Shown one piece after another: positions 1 through 8,893 of a stretch of DNA of 64,000 nucleotides. The stretch comes from Spirosoma radiotolerans (GTDB lineage: Bacteria > Bacteroidota > Bacteroidia > Cytophagales > Spirosomataceae). Both the position numbers and the translations under genes were made by a program. The stretch's first letter is position 1. Each line of letters starts with the position of its first letter. Under the pieces are notes generated by a model. That model saw nothing but the letters and a program-made list of their open reading frames with translations, was not told where the DNA came from and did not search any database. The stretch is taken from assembly GCF_000974425.1 (NCBI RefSeq), contig NZ_CP010429.1:2852001-2916000 (forward strand), in the 5' to 3' direction.

Positions 1-943
1 GTGGAACGGAAAGCGGGAGTTGAATTTCGGAATAGGCGGTACGAATCTGGGACGATAGGGTACGCATGGGCTCGTCGAGGACCCGGTCAACGGCAGCGGC
101 CAACTCCCGCCCATATTGGCGGGCAAGGGGTATGGTTCGACGGGGCAATGGGTTCTGATCGCCAGCCGCGCCCTGAAAAAACAGGGCCGTTACGCCGGGA
201 TGCGCTTTCTCCAACTCCAGTTGCGCAAAGCCCGCGTAGTCGCCCGACCATTGGTACAAATCCAGCACCGTAGGGTGGCAGGCGTACCCAAAGACAATGG
301 ATTTAAGTTTACCTCTGGTGTCAGTAATTTTGATGACAGGAACCGCGTAGTCGTTCGGTCCTTTCAGCTCGGTTTGTTCCAGCAGGGCGCCTTCCTTGTT
401 GTTTCGCCGATTCACCTGAAAGCGCGTAACCCCGTTTTGGGAGAATACTTCAGCGGGTTCCAGTTTTTGCAATGCCTGGCCAACCAGCGTTACGATCTGC
501 GCTTCCAGCCATCTGGAATATCGATCAATTTTGGCCTGTTCGGCCGCATCAAGTGGGTAAATATCCTGTAGCGCGTTGTCTAACACCGGTCCCGAATGGG
601 TGTGTGAGCTGTTGAGAATAATCTGTGCTTTAGAGAGACCAAACCGGCTGTTCAGCCGTTCGCGAATACGATCCGACATGGCTTTGGGAAAGCCCAGCAT
701 ATCGGTGGTGACCAGCACGGCCTGTTTGCCCGTTTCATCTTCCAGCGCCAGCGCTTTGGCCCATAAATCGTGGATTTTGCCATCCGCAGCGTGAGTACGG
801 GAGGCATAACCTGCCTGCCATTGCGGTTCTGTAGGCGTAATGACCGCTTTGGCAGTCCCAGCCTTCCAGCCCTTGGCCCAGGCCGGAGAAGTGATGAATG
901 CGCCAAGCCATATCACCCAGAAAAATCCCAATACGTTTTTCAT
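1..943 (-). CDS. Neutral/alkaline ceramidase-like hydrolase, N-terminal part (cut by window edge)
   Basis: The reading frame is open from the ATG at 943 down to base 1, giving about 314 residues with the C-terminus outside the window. It begins with a signal peptide (MKNVLGFFWVIWLGAF, then a SPAWA cleavage region). The family motifs are visible: NSSHTHSGP near residues 111-119, YACHPT near 220-225 and QGAGGDQNP near 257-265. The first two carry His residues expected to bind zinc. Neutral ceramidases hydrolyse N-acyl sphingosines, but many environmental members have no proven substrate. The start overlaps the preceding stop by 4 bp (ATGA), so it is probably translationally coupled. It is the last visible gene of the long minus-strand operon. 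Family assignment is firm; substrate is not. Confidence 0.85.
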   Translation of the reverse strand, partial: MKNVLGFFWVIWLGAFITSPAWAKGWKAGTAKAVITPTEPQWQAGYASRTHAADGKIHDLWAKALALEDETGKQAVLVTTDMLGFPKAMSDRIRERLNSRFGLSKAQIILNSSHTHSGPVLDNALQDIYPLDAAEQAKIDRYSRWLEAQIVTLVGQALQKLEPAEVFSQNGVTRFQVNRRNNKEGALLEQTELKGPNDYAVPVIKITDTRGKLKSIVFGYACHPTVLDLYQWSGDYAGFAQLELEKAHPGVTALFFQGAAGDQNPLPRRTIPLARQYGRELAAAVDRVLDEPMRTLSSQIRTAYSEIQLPLSVP

Positions 944-2355
944 TTCTGACTCAGGAGTTTGTCGGCGTGGGTATGAATTTTCTCGATGGCATTCGCAATT
1001 TCATCCATGTCGGCCTGGCTACCCAGCAGCATATTCTGCGTGAACCAGACGGCTTCTTCATTACACAGCCGGTCGTTTTGCGGGCAGTGGTTCCGCTCGA
1101 CGTAGCTGTTGAAGTTTAGCATTGCCCGGGGATACATTTTCTGGAAGTTTTTCGATTGGAATGCGTCGTTGAGATAGGGCATGTTGTTCAGCGTAGCGTA
1201 TCCTTTCGAGCAGGGAATACCTTCTGCTGTGAGAGCCTTTATGAACACCTCCCGCGATAAGCCTTTGAAGGCTTCTTTCTTATACCGGAAGGGGAAAAGG
1301 TGAAAAGCGGCCCGCGTTACATCGTCGTACAGTTTGTAGGGGACAATGCCTGGAATGCTCTTAATCTTTGCTTTCAGGTAAGCCGCGTTGGTGTTCCGGG
1401 TGGTTGTTTCGGCATCGAGCCGTTTTAACTGGGCCAGCCCAATAGCCGCCTGATACTCGGTTAACCGAAGTTTCGTGCCCTGAATGAGCGTGCCTGCCCC
1501 AATAACGCCCGATACCATGCCGTAGGGATTTCCGTAGTTATGATACGAGAAACAGCGATCCATAAAGGCATCATCGTTGCTCACAATGGCACCTCCTTCG
1601 CCAATGGCCAGGTTCTTGGAATTCTGAAAGCTAAAGCATCCGGCATGGCCGAAGGTGCCAACTTTTTGGTGGTTGATCTCGGCCAGATGTGCCTGACAGG
1701 CATCCTCGATCACGACCAGTTTATGCTTTTTCGCAATGGCCAGAATCTGGGGCATGTTGGCGGGTAAGCCCAGAATATGCACCGGAATAATCGCCTTTGT
1801 CCGGGGGGTAATCTTCGCTTCAATTTTAGCCGGGTCGATCTGGAACGTTTCGGGGTCAACATCCACGAATATGGGCATGGCCCCCGTTGCCAGTACGGGG
1901 GCTACCGTTCCGATAAAGGTGTAGGGCGGTACCAGGACTTCATCACCCCCGCGAATGTCCAGTTGAGCCAGTGCCGCCATGATGGCGTTGGTGCCGTTCA
2001 CAACCGCCAGTGATCGTTTGGCCCCAACAGCCGCTGCCCATTTAGCTTCAAATTCACTCACCACATTACCTCTTGACCAGATGCCACTACGAATCACCTC
2101 CAGCAACTGCTTTTCGTCCTGCTCAGGTTTCCAGAGGGGCCAGGTTGGCCATTGGGCAGTTCGGACGGGTTTGCCGCCTAATAAGGCTGGGGGCTCCGCC
2201 AACGAAAACGGAGCCGGTTTTATGGATCGTTTGGTTACGATTTCCGGAGTGCCGACAGGCGTATCCGCGAGTAGCGAAGGTGTCAGAATAGCACCCAGAC
2301 CGGTTAACGAGTTTTGCTTTAAAAACTCTCTTCTTGAAACATTCGACTGCGACAT
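940..2355 (-). CDS. DegT/DnrJ/EryC1/StrS-family PLP enzyme with Tat signal
   Basis: This 471-residue protein has the fold-type I aminotransferase signature of sugar aminotransferases: VIEDACQAH near residues 215-223 and SFQNSKNLAIGEGG near 242-255, with Lys247 as the expected PLP Schiff-base lysine. Family members usually act on keto-sugar nucleotides in the cytoplasm. This one starts with SRREFLK, a twin-arginine motif, and a hydrophobic stretch, so it is probably exported already folded with its cofactor. It is longer than typical DegT enzymes (about 370-400 residues) because of this N-terminal segment. It follows two other Tat-type proteins and overlaps the next gene by 4 bp. The periplasmic substrate is unknown. 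Confidence 0.88.
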   Translation of the reverse strand: MSQSNVSRREFLKQNSLTGLGAILTPSLLADTPVGTPEIVTKRSIKPAPFSLAEPPALLGGKPVRTAQWPTWPLWKPEQDEKQLLEVIRSGIWSRGNVVSEFEAKWAAAVGAKRSLAVVNGTNAIMAALAQLDIRGGDEVLVPPYTFIGTVAPVLATGAMPIFVDVDPETFQIDPAKIEAKITPRTKAIIPVHILGLPANMPQILAIAKKHKLVVIEDACQAHLAEINHQKVGTFGHAGCFSFQNSKNLAIGEGGAIVSNDDAFMDRCFSYHNYGNPYGMVSGVIGAGTLIQGTKLRLTEYQAAIGLAQLKRLDAETTTRNTNAAYLKAKIKSIPGIVPYKLYDDVTRAAFHLFPFRYKKEAFKGLSREVFIKALTAEGIPCSKGYATLNNMPYLNDAFQSKNFQKMYPRAMLNFNSYVERNHCPQNDRLCNEEAVWFTQNMLLGSQADMDEIANAIEKIHTHADKLLSQK

Positions 2356-2373
2356 GATCTTGAGTTTTTGAGG

Positions 2374-3384
2374 TTATTTCTTCGCTTTCGCCATAATACT
2401 TTCGAGGGTAACGGCAGCCCCACCACGTCGCTTGCTTTCGTCCGCAGCTTCCATAAAGGCAAAAATCTCGATGGTTTCTTCGGGCGTAACGGGCACCTCT
2501 CCGGTCTCAAAATAGGTAATAATGTCCTGCAAAAGCGGCTCGTATCCACCGTAGGGACCCAGTACAAGGTTGCCCGTTTGCGTGAAAACCGTACCGCCGT
2601 AATCGTGCTTGCCCGTGCGGGTACCGCGAACGGTGCCCACGCGCCCATCTGCCCAGGTGCCCACAATGATGTCGGTGCCGTCGGTATGCACGCGAACCAC
2701 CTGTTTGCAACCCGTTCCCATAACGGTGTACAGCGTTTCAACCCCGTGAATGCCGTACCAGTAAAAGTCGGGGTGTGTTTTTTCGAGGACAGCGGGACTA
2801 AACGTATCGGCACCCACGACCTTGCTTTTGTCTACTTTTGCGATGCCTATAATGTGCCGCAGCGACGAGGCCGAAAACAGTGGAATGTTATACGTTTTAG
2901 ACGCTTCGTAAATGGCAATGGCATCGGCCAACGAAGCCGCAACGGGTTTATCGATGAACACGCGCTTACCCGCTTTCAATACCAGTAGCGCCTGTTCCAG
3001 GTGAAGCCGACCGTCATTGGTTTCCAGCAAGACCACATCAACTTTTTTGAGTAAGTCGCTGATGGAGCTCACGATTTCGACGTTCTGCTTTTTAACTTCT
3101 TCGGTGTAGGCTGGAACGCGCGAGGTGCTGCTTTCGATATCTTTACTGCCCTGTGGGTAGGCCGCTACGACTTTATATTCCAGGAAACTGGCCTTCGCGT
3201 CCGGCGCATTCAGTGCCTTAACAAAGGCGGTGCTATGCGACGTATCCAGCCCAATGATGCCTACCCGTTTCCCCGTTGCCACGGTGGGTCTGGCCTGAAG
3301 CAGGGTAGGGGCCAGCAGTAAAGCCGCGTAGCTTATGGATGTCTGTTTCAGAAATGTTCGTCGACTGGATGCTGATGGGTTCAT
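2374..3384 (-). CDS. Gfo/Idh/MocA-family oxidoreductase with Tat signal
   Basis: A 336-residue protein with a twin-arginine start (SRRTFLK), a hydrophobic region ending near ARP at residue 32, and a Rossmann dinucleotide-binding segment (VGIIGLDTSHS, residues 41-51). A DKP motif at 145-147 stands where the family has its catalytic EKP. The family oxidises or reduces sugars or sugar acids with NAD(P), and some exported members keep the cofactor tightly bound. The glycine pattern in the Rossmann loop departs from the usual GxGxxG. It lies 21 bp after the GH109-like gene and 18 bp before the PLP enzyme, so co-transcription is likely. Specific substrate unknown. Confidence 0.85.
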   Translation of the reverse strand: MNPSASSRRTFLKQTSISYAALLLAPTLLQARPTVATGKRVGIIGLDTSHSTAFVKALNAPDAKASFLEYKVVAAYPQGSKDIESSTSRVPAYTEEVKKQNVEIVSSISDLLKKVDVVLLETNDGRLHLEQALLVLKAGKRVFIDKPVAASLADAIAIYEASKTYNIPLFSASSLRHIIGIAKVDKSKVVGADTFSPAVLEKTHPDFYWYGIHGVETLYTVMGTGCKQVVRVHTDGTDIIVGTWADGRVGTVRGTRTGKHDYGGTVFTQTGNLVLGPYGGYEPLLQDIITYFETGEVPVTPEETIEIFAFMEAADESKRRGGAAVTLESIMAKAKK

Positions 3385-3405
3385 GGAATCTAGGAGCGTT
3401 TTTAT

Positions 3406-4827
3406 TTACACTTTTGCCTGTGTATTTCCACCTTTGGTCATCGAAATGTCGACGGGTTTGTTCCTCTGCCAGGACCCACCCGTAAAGTCGGGCACATCAA
3501 TTGAATTGGATCGATGCGCTACTGACCAGGCACTCAATGGGCCAACTGAGCTCCACAAGGCAGCATCATAGACATCCTGATCGAGCGGCAGACCGTTTCG
3601 CAGGCAGTCGATGGTGCGCCAGTCCATCAGAAAATCCATACCGCCGTGACCTCCCACGTTTTTGGCAACTTCCCCCATTTTTTTTACGATGGGCGGCATG
3701 TATTTTTCTTCCAGGGCTTTGATCTCCTTTTCATTCATCCACTCGTGGCCCGTCGAATAGCGGGCGGGTTCGGGGTATTTTAGCGCAACACCTTTGGTGC
3801 CGCTAACCAGTTGAATGCGTGAATACGGCCGGGGGGACGATACGTCGTACTGCACCATAATGGTCTTCCCCTTTTTGGTTCGGATGGTGGTCGTACTCAT
3901 GTTGCCGTTGTAAGGCTTTCCGGCATACGGTTTATAGAAATCGTCTTTGGCCGCCAGTTCTTTAGCCATAGTGCCTAGTACGAAATCATTACTCGACATG
4001 GAGACCAGATAATCCATTTGATCGCCCCGGTTAATGTTCAGTACCTGGCAAATTGGGCCAAGGCCGTGGGTGGGGTAGAGGTTGCCGGTACGTTTGTACA
4101 TTTCATCCAGTTCCCACATCTGATAGAAATGCTCTTTCGAGAAGACCAACTCCTGCAGGTTATGGATATACGCTCCTTCGCAATGGGTGATTTCGCCAAA
4201 AAAACCCTGTCGAGCCATGTTCAGCGTAAGCTGTTCTGTGAAGTCGTAGCAGCAGTTTTCGGTCATCATACAGTGCTTCTTCGTCCGCTCCGACGTTTCG
4301 ACCAGTTGCCAGCACTCTTCCAGAGTTTTGGCTGCCGGAACTTCCACGCAAACATGCTTGCCATGATTCATAGAAAATACCGCAATGGGCGTGTGCAGGG
4401 CCCAGGGCGTCACGATGTAAATGAGGTCGAGGTCGGTACGTTCGCAGAGTTTTTTCCAGGCATCGGGACTGCCCGAATACAGTTGCGGGTGGTGGCCATT
4501 GGCTTCTATTTTTTTGAGCGCGAGGTTCACGCGTTCGGGCCGCAAGTCGCAAAGGGCTTTTATCTCGACACCTTCGATTTTATTCATCCGCTCCACGGCC
4601 CCCATGCCTCGGTTCCCGATCCCCACAAATCCAATGCGGACAACATCGAGTTTTGGGGCGGCATATCCACTCATGTTGAAGGCCTGCGGAGGAGTTTTAC
4701 TGGCTTGTTTACCAATGGTTTCCAGTTCCTCTGGTGTAGTTGCGTAAGCGGCAAATGGGCTGGCGGCTACCAGGCCCAAACCACTTAAGCCTGCCGTTTT
4801 TAAGAAATTTCTTCGCGTGTTTTCCAT
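3406..4827 (-). CDS. Gfo/Idh/MocA-family protein of GH109 type (alpha-N-acetylgalactosaminidase-like)
   Basis: A 473-residue protein with a Tat signal (TRRNFLK and an AAYA cleavage region), an NAD-binding GIGNRG motif at 69-74, EVPAA at 162-166 where Gfo/Idh proteins have EKP, and the segment GNLYPTHGLGP at 248-258. That segment is characteristic of GH109, the family that removes N-acetylgalactosamine by an NAD-dependent redox mechanism. Length matches GH109 enzymes (about 440-475). Its place beside a GH20 hexosaminidase supports a role in trimming HexNAc residues in the periplasm. Family is clear; linkage and exact sugar are inferred. Confidence 0.85.
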   Translation of the reverse strand: MENTRRNFLKTAGLSGLGLVAASPFAAYATTPEELETIGKQASKTPPQAFNMSGYAAPKLDVVRIGFVGIGNRGMGAVERMNKIEGVEIKALCDLRPERVNLALKKIEANGHHPQLYSGSPDAWKKLCERTDLDLIYIVTPWALHTPIAVFSMNHGKHVCVEVPAAKTLEECWQLVETSERTKKHCMMTENCCYDFTEQLTLNMARQGFFGEITHCEGAYIHNLQELVFSKEHFYQMWELDEMYKRTGNLYPTHGLGPICQVLNINRGDQMDYLVSMSSNDFVLGTMAKELAAKDDFYKPYAGKPYNGNMSTTTIRTKKGKTIMVQYDVSSPRPYSRIQLVSGTKGVALKYPEPARYSTGHEWMNEKEIKALEEKYMPPIVKKMGEVAKNVGGHGGMDFLMDWRTIDCLRNGLPLDQDVYDAALWSSVGPLSAWSVAHRSNSIDVPDFTGGSWQRNKPVDISMTKGGNTQAKV

Positions 4828-4842
4828 GTTCGTTTTGTGTGT

Positions 4843-5928
4843 CTATGCGTTAGCAAAAAGACTATCACCTAAAAAGGCGGGTGTATATCCCTTATCCGCA
4901 GCCCATTTTACTGCCGCCAGAATACGATCCCGGAAGTCGGGCTGATAGGCTTCATAGAAAGGGTAGAAATATTGTTCGTGAACGAGTAAATCGACAAAGG
5001 GCGGCAGCCCGGATGGCTTGTTTGCGTAGCTGTCCAAATGCGGAACAATAGCTGAAAGCTCTGTTTTGTCGATGACGATGCTGCTTCGGATGAAAGTGAT
5101 GTCTTCCTGATTATCGTGCCAGACGAACCGCTTTTTCATATGCCGTCGTTGTTCCACGTTCAGGTAGTACGAAACGGGTGGCAACTCATCATCGACATTG
5201 AAATAGCCCAATTGCCCGACGTAGCCCGCATCACGCAGGGCTCGTGAGCCTTCAACCGTCGATTCTCCCCAATGCAGCGTTGTTACTGGACCCATCACGG
5301 CCTCGCCCGCAAATCGTAGAATCTGCTCCTTTACGATGGCGCAGTCGTGTTTTACCTGCTCATAACCAGCCTGTTGATAGGGCCGGTCGGGGAACTCACC
5401 CCAGGCGTGGAAACTTAGCCGGAGCCAATCGGCATTCGCCTGCCATTCCGCTTTGAAGCGGTCTGGAAACTGCGACAGGTTGAAACCCTCCGTCTGGTAA
5501 AAAAGGTTGAGGTGGATTTTGGTGCCGTAGGTGGTATGGACCTGCTTCAAAAAGCGTAAATACGGATTGTCGAACAGCGACTGATAATTGTCTTTCTGCT
5601 GGTAAATATCCCGCAGAAACCAGATGTTGTCGTCAATCGACAGACGGTAATGTCCCGCAAAATTGGGAAGCCAGTACACCTGAATCGACTTGCTTTCTGC
5701 CGTGGTGCAGTCGTGAACGGTAATCGTATTCTTGTACTGGTTCAATCGCACTTTTCCCGAAAAGACACCCTGATCAAAACTCGCTCTGGTCCCATTAATG
5801 GTTAGCGAATGAGACGATGGTGCCGAGAGTTGTACGTCAATTTCCAGGCCGTCGGAAGTCGTCACGCCATCGCGGGCATGCAGCATATCGCCATCAATAG
5901 GACTTGAGAACTGGATGGTAGTAGTCAT
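4843..5928 (-). CDS. Polysaccharide-deacetylase-like (glycoside hydrolase/deacetylase superfamily) protein
   Basis: A 361-residue protein without an evident signal peptide. The first 80 residues look like a beta-sandwich. The rest resembles a distorted beta/alpha barrel of the NodB-type deacetylase superfamily, judged from segments such as LSIDDNIWFLRDI, LRLSFHAWGEFPD and VTTLHWGESTVEG with His and Asp residues placed as possible metal ligands. A standard NodB TFDD motif is not present. It lies 15 bp before the GH109-like gene and 5 bp after the GH20 gene, so it probably acts on the same substrate. The deacetylase label is a fold-level inference. Confidence 0.55.
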   Translation of the reverse strand: MTTTIQFSSPIDGDMLHARDGVTTSDGLEIDVQLSAPSSHSLTINGTRASFDQGVFSGKVRLNQYKNTITVHDCTTAESKSIQVYWLPNFAGHYRLSIDDNIWFLRDIYQQKDNYQSLFDNPYLRFLKQVHTTYGTKIHLNLFYQTEGFNLSQFPDRFKAEWQANADWLRLSFHAWGEFPDRPYQQAGYEQVKHDCAIVKEQILRFAGEAVMGPVTTLHWGESTVEGSRALRDAGYVGQLGYFNVDDELPPVSYYLNVEQRRHMKKRFVWHDNQEDITFIRSSIVIDKTELSAIVPHLDSYANKPSGLPPFVDLLVHEQYFYPFYEAYQPDFRDRILAAVKWAADKGYTPAFLGDSLFANA

Positions 5929-5933
5929 GGAAA

Positions 5934-8000
5934 TTAAAAGTCTGGGGTAAACATCAACTCAAACGATCTCAGGGGTTCGGTTTTTTTCTGAATCTTATAA
6001 TCCAGTAGTTTCAAATGCAGCTTTCGCCAGAGGCCAAAATCTACATCGAAGCGGCCCAGCATGGTGTTCAGTCGGTATGGCATATTTTCTGAGAGCCAGG
6101 CCTGCGCATACGCCCGCTTGAGTTCGCCCGTTTCGTCCATGGCATCGACCAGCAGGCTGTGGCAGGGATAGGTCAGATCATAGAATACGTAATCATCTTT
6201 CTTTTGGGCCATTATCCCATCATTCCAGCGATCCGTAATGGCTTTAGCCCATAAAAACCGACTGGCCGAATAGTTGATCAACCGGGCCGAAACCAGCATC
6301 GACTGAATGAAACTGGTGTCGGCCGGGCTGGCCCGCTGAAGGGCGCTGATGAGCCGTGCCTGGGCCTCCTCGGTATGCGTGCGCACCTGCTCAAAATCGG
6401 CTTTGTGCTCGTTCGTGTTGGCCAGATAGTAGGCCGAAAAAGGATTCGACCAGCTTTCCACGAGGGTGCCGCGGGGAAGGCTTTGGGTGTTCTTTCCCAG
6501 GCACTTTTCGAGAAATTGACCGGCTATTGCAATATGATCGAAAGCGGCCTGCATATCCTGCGTTAGGGCCGGGTAGACGACCGCGCTATACTTTTCGGTA
6601 AAGGTAATCTTGTCAGGCACAGTGCCCTGCCAGGCCGCAATGCAGCCATAGGCCATAAACAGCCAGGAGGCCCGGACAAAGGGCTCGACAGAGTCGGTCC
6701 AGACGGAGGTGATAAAGCCCAGTGTGTTGTGCCGAAGGCCCGCTTTCAGGCACAGATTTATGTTCTCGTAGGTATAGTCGGACGCCGGGTAAATATGCCC
6801 CCAGCCAGAAACGGCAGGCTGGATGAAAAACGGTTTCTTCTCCTTCAGAACCGGATTCAGGTAATTGTTGATGGCCGTTGTATCGGGCGAATATTCCCAG
6901 ATAACCGGGATCACATCTTTGGGGAACTTAGCCAGAATGTTCGGGTAAAACGCATTCATATCCGTCCAGGCCAGGAGCGTTTTGCCGTACTGTTTGAACT
7001 CGTTGCTCACGAAACTGAGCTGCTGGATATACAGGGCTTCGGGGTCGAGTTTAGCTGGGGCTGCATTGGCTAGTCGCTTTGTTTCCCACGTTTCGTCGAA
7101 GCCAACGTGAATGAACGGGCTTTGAAACAGCGTCGTGTATTGCTTTATCCAGTTTTTTAGCAGAGTCTGTACAGCGGGGTTTCGCGGGTCGAGTTCATGT
7201 CCGTAATGCCCGATAGCCAGCGATGCGTATTTCTCGTTGCGGATCAACTCGTGCAGGTGTCCGTAGAAATTAACGAACGGAATCACATCCATGTGGCGCT
7301 CGCGGGCGTAGGCAATGATCGTTTTGATCTGCGCCTGCGAATAACTCGCCTTGTAATTCAGGGTTGAATAACCATCCAGTTGGATACTGACCTCATTGTA
7401 GAAGTAATATTGGTTGGTTTTCCAGCGGGCTAAAAAGTCGATCTGTTTTTTGATTTCATCGACCGTCAACAGGCCGCCATGCGCAAAATCCATCATTACG
7501 CCCCGGTAAGCCAGTCTGGGTTGGTCGCTGATTGTGACAAGGGGCAGCGAGGTCTTCGTACCCTGACCCCGAATCAACTGCCGAATCGTTTGCACGGCAT
7601 AGTACAGGCCGGTTGAGGTTTGGGCGGTAATGTCGATGCCCTTTTGGGTAATGGTCAATGTATAGCGCTCACGGGTATTTCCGTTGGTAGCTTCATTCGT
7701 GCCTGGTAATTCCTGCCCGGCTGATTTAACCGAATACCGAATGGTTGATGCACTAGCCGATGGACTCACCAGTACGGGTTTGCCGCTGCGTTCAGCCAGC
7801 AGGTTCCTGAGCTGATTCAGTGCAAAAACGACATCGGCTGTTGCGTTGGGTGCTACAAACACACTCAGTTTCTGGACAGGCAATTCCCCCTGCCCGTAGT
7901 GAATGGACTGCGGTGCTGGTAATAGCGTAGGGCGCTGCTGCGCCGACGCCGTGAAGCGCCAGCAACAAACAATAATACAGCTGATCCAGAGGGTTTTCAT
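5934..8000 (-). CDS. Glycoside hydrolase family 20 beta-N-acetylhexosaminidase-like
   Basis: A 688-residue secreted protein with a signal peptide ending at TASA (residue 20), a GH20b-type N-terminal domain starting at LLPAPQSIHYG, and the catalytic barrel from about residue 165. The DE pair of the family, where Asp orients the substrate acetamido group and Glu is the acid/base, is visible as HVGFDETWE with D302 and E303. GH20 enzymes remove terminal beta-linked GlcNAc or GalNAc from glycans and glycolipids. The C-terminal 250 residues are helical and unassigned. It starts 115 bp after the SDR gene, the largest gap in the operon, and that gap carries two hairpins. Confidence 0.9.
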   Translation of the reverse strand: MKTLWISCIIVCCWRFTASAQQRPTLLPAPQSIHYGQGELPVQKLSVFVAPNATADVVFALNQLRNLLAERSGKPVLVSPSASASTIRYSVKSAGQELPGTNEATNGNTRERYTLTITQKGIDITAQTSTGLYYAVQTIRQLIRGQGTKTSLPLVTISDQPRLAYRGVMMDFAHGGLLTVDEIKKQIDFLARWKTNQYYFYNEVSIQLDGYSTLNYKASYSQAQIKTIIAYARERHMDVIPFVNFYGHLHELIRNEKYASLAIGHYGHELDPRNPAVQTLLKNWIKQYTTLFQSPFIHVGFDETWETKRLANAAPAKLDPEALYIQQLSFVSNEFKQYGKTLLAWTDMNAFYPNILAKFPKDVIPVIWEYSPDTTAINNYLNPVLKEKKPFFIQPAVSGWGHIYPASDYTYENINLCLKAGLRHNTLGFITSVWTDSVEPFVRASWLFMAYGCIAAWQGTVPDKITFTEKYSAVVYPALTQDMQAAFDHIAIAGQFLEKCLGKNTQSLPRGTLVESWSNPFSAYYLANTNEHKADFEQVRTHTEEAQARLISALQRASPADTSFIQSMLVSARLINYSASRFLWAKAITDRWNDGIMAQKKDDYVFYDLTYPCHSLLVDAMDETGELKRAYAQAWLSENMPYRLNTMLGRFDVDFGLWRKLHLKLLDYKIQKKTEPLRSFELMFTPDF

Positions 8001-8012
8001 AATAGCTAGTTA

Positions 8013-8107
8013 GTCTGGCACGGGCCAATCCGGAACCCGGTTTACTCGTGCCAGACGAGAATGCTGCTGAGATTAATATGGGCATGCGCAAGTGCCCATG
8101 CCATATT
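8013..8107 (-). promoter_or_regulatory. Two intercistronic hairpins before the GH20 gene
   Basis: The gap holds a 10-bp perfect inverted repeat (GTCTGGCACG at 8013-8022 with CGTGCCAGAC at 8047-8056) and a second stem (AATATGG(G)CATG at 8075-8086 with CATGCCATATT at 8097-8107, one bulged base). Neither is followed by a T-run on the minus strand, so mRNA processing, stabilisation or partial termination is more likely than a complete terminator. Confidence 0.55.
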
Positions 8108-8115
8108 GAACCAAC

Positions 8116-8859
8116 CTAATAGGTGGCCCGCCCCCCCGATAAATCGAAGGTGAAACCGGTTGTGAAACTGTTTTTTGGGGATACGATGTAAGCCGCCAGG
8201 TTAGCCGCTTCGTCGAGCGTGCCACAACGTTTCATCGGAATTTTGTCTGTCATGTACTTGACCTGTACCTCGGGCATCGCATCGACCAGGGGCGTTTGAA
8301 TTACCGCCGGGGCCAGCGCATTGACCGTGATCCCCTTTTCGGCGTATTCTTTCCCCTGCACCTTCGCCATGCAGATCACGGCGGCTTTCGAGGCTGAGTA
8401 GGCCAGCATACCAGCGTTCCCTTCTTTGCCCGCAATGGAAGCAATGTGCAGAATGCGTCCGTAACGGCGAGCCAGCATGAACGGCAATGCCGCCTTCGAG
8501 GTGTAGAAACTGCTCATGAAGTTGACTTCGAACACCTTATGCAGGTTTTCGCTGCTCACCTCATGACTTTGTACGTTTGTGACGCCCGTAATGCCGACGC
8601 AATTGATAAGAGCGTCAATCTTGCCAAACTGTTCATGCACGTGCGAAACTGCCTGCGCGACCCGAGCTTCATCGGTAATGTCGATGCCGATGAGCAAGGC
8701 ATCTGGACCATATTGCTCAAATGCCTGCTGTAAAGCCGTTTCGTTAAAGTCGAGTAACCCAACCTGAGCCCCTTCGGTCAGTAGTTTGTGTGCAATGGAC
8801 AACCCAATGCCGGATGCGGCTCCGGTAATCAGGACAACCTGTCCATTAAATTCTCCCAT
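8116..8859 (-). CDS. Short-chain dehydrogenase/reductase (FabG-like)
   Basis: A 247-residue classical SDR: TGAASGIG at residues 12-19 binds NAD(P), INCVGI at 85-90 matches the NAG region, and the catalytic Ser141, Tyr154 and Lys158 lie in IASIAG and YSASK. No signal peptide, so cytoplasmic. The family oxidises or reduces alcohols and ketones of sugars, steroids or acyl chains, and sequence alone does not give the substrate. It follows the aldolase gene by 34 bp and forms part of the cytoplasmic enzyme block with the MR/MLE-like and DapA-like proteins, which suggests oxidation of a sugar acid or its lactone. Confidence 0.9.
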   Translation of the reverse strand: MGEFNGQVVLITGAASGIGLSIAHKLLTEGAQVGLLDFNETALQQAFEQYGPDALLIGIDITDEARVAQAVSHVHEQFGKIDALINCVGITGVTNVQSHEVSSENLHKVFEVNFMSSFYTSKAALPFMLARRYGRILHIASIAGKEGNAGMLAYSASKAAVICMAKVQGKEYAEKGITVNALAPAVIQTPLVDAMPEVQVKYMTDKIPMKRCGTLDEAANLAAYIVSPKNSFTTGFTFDLSGGRATY

Positions 8860-8893
8860 AATGCGTTTTTGTCTAAATTCGGTGGAGAGAAGT

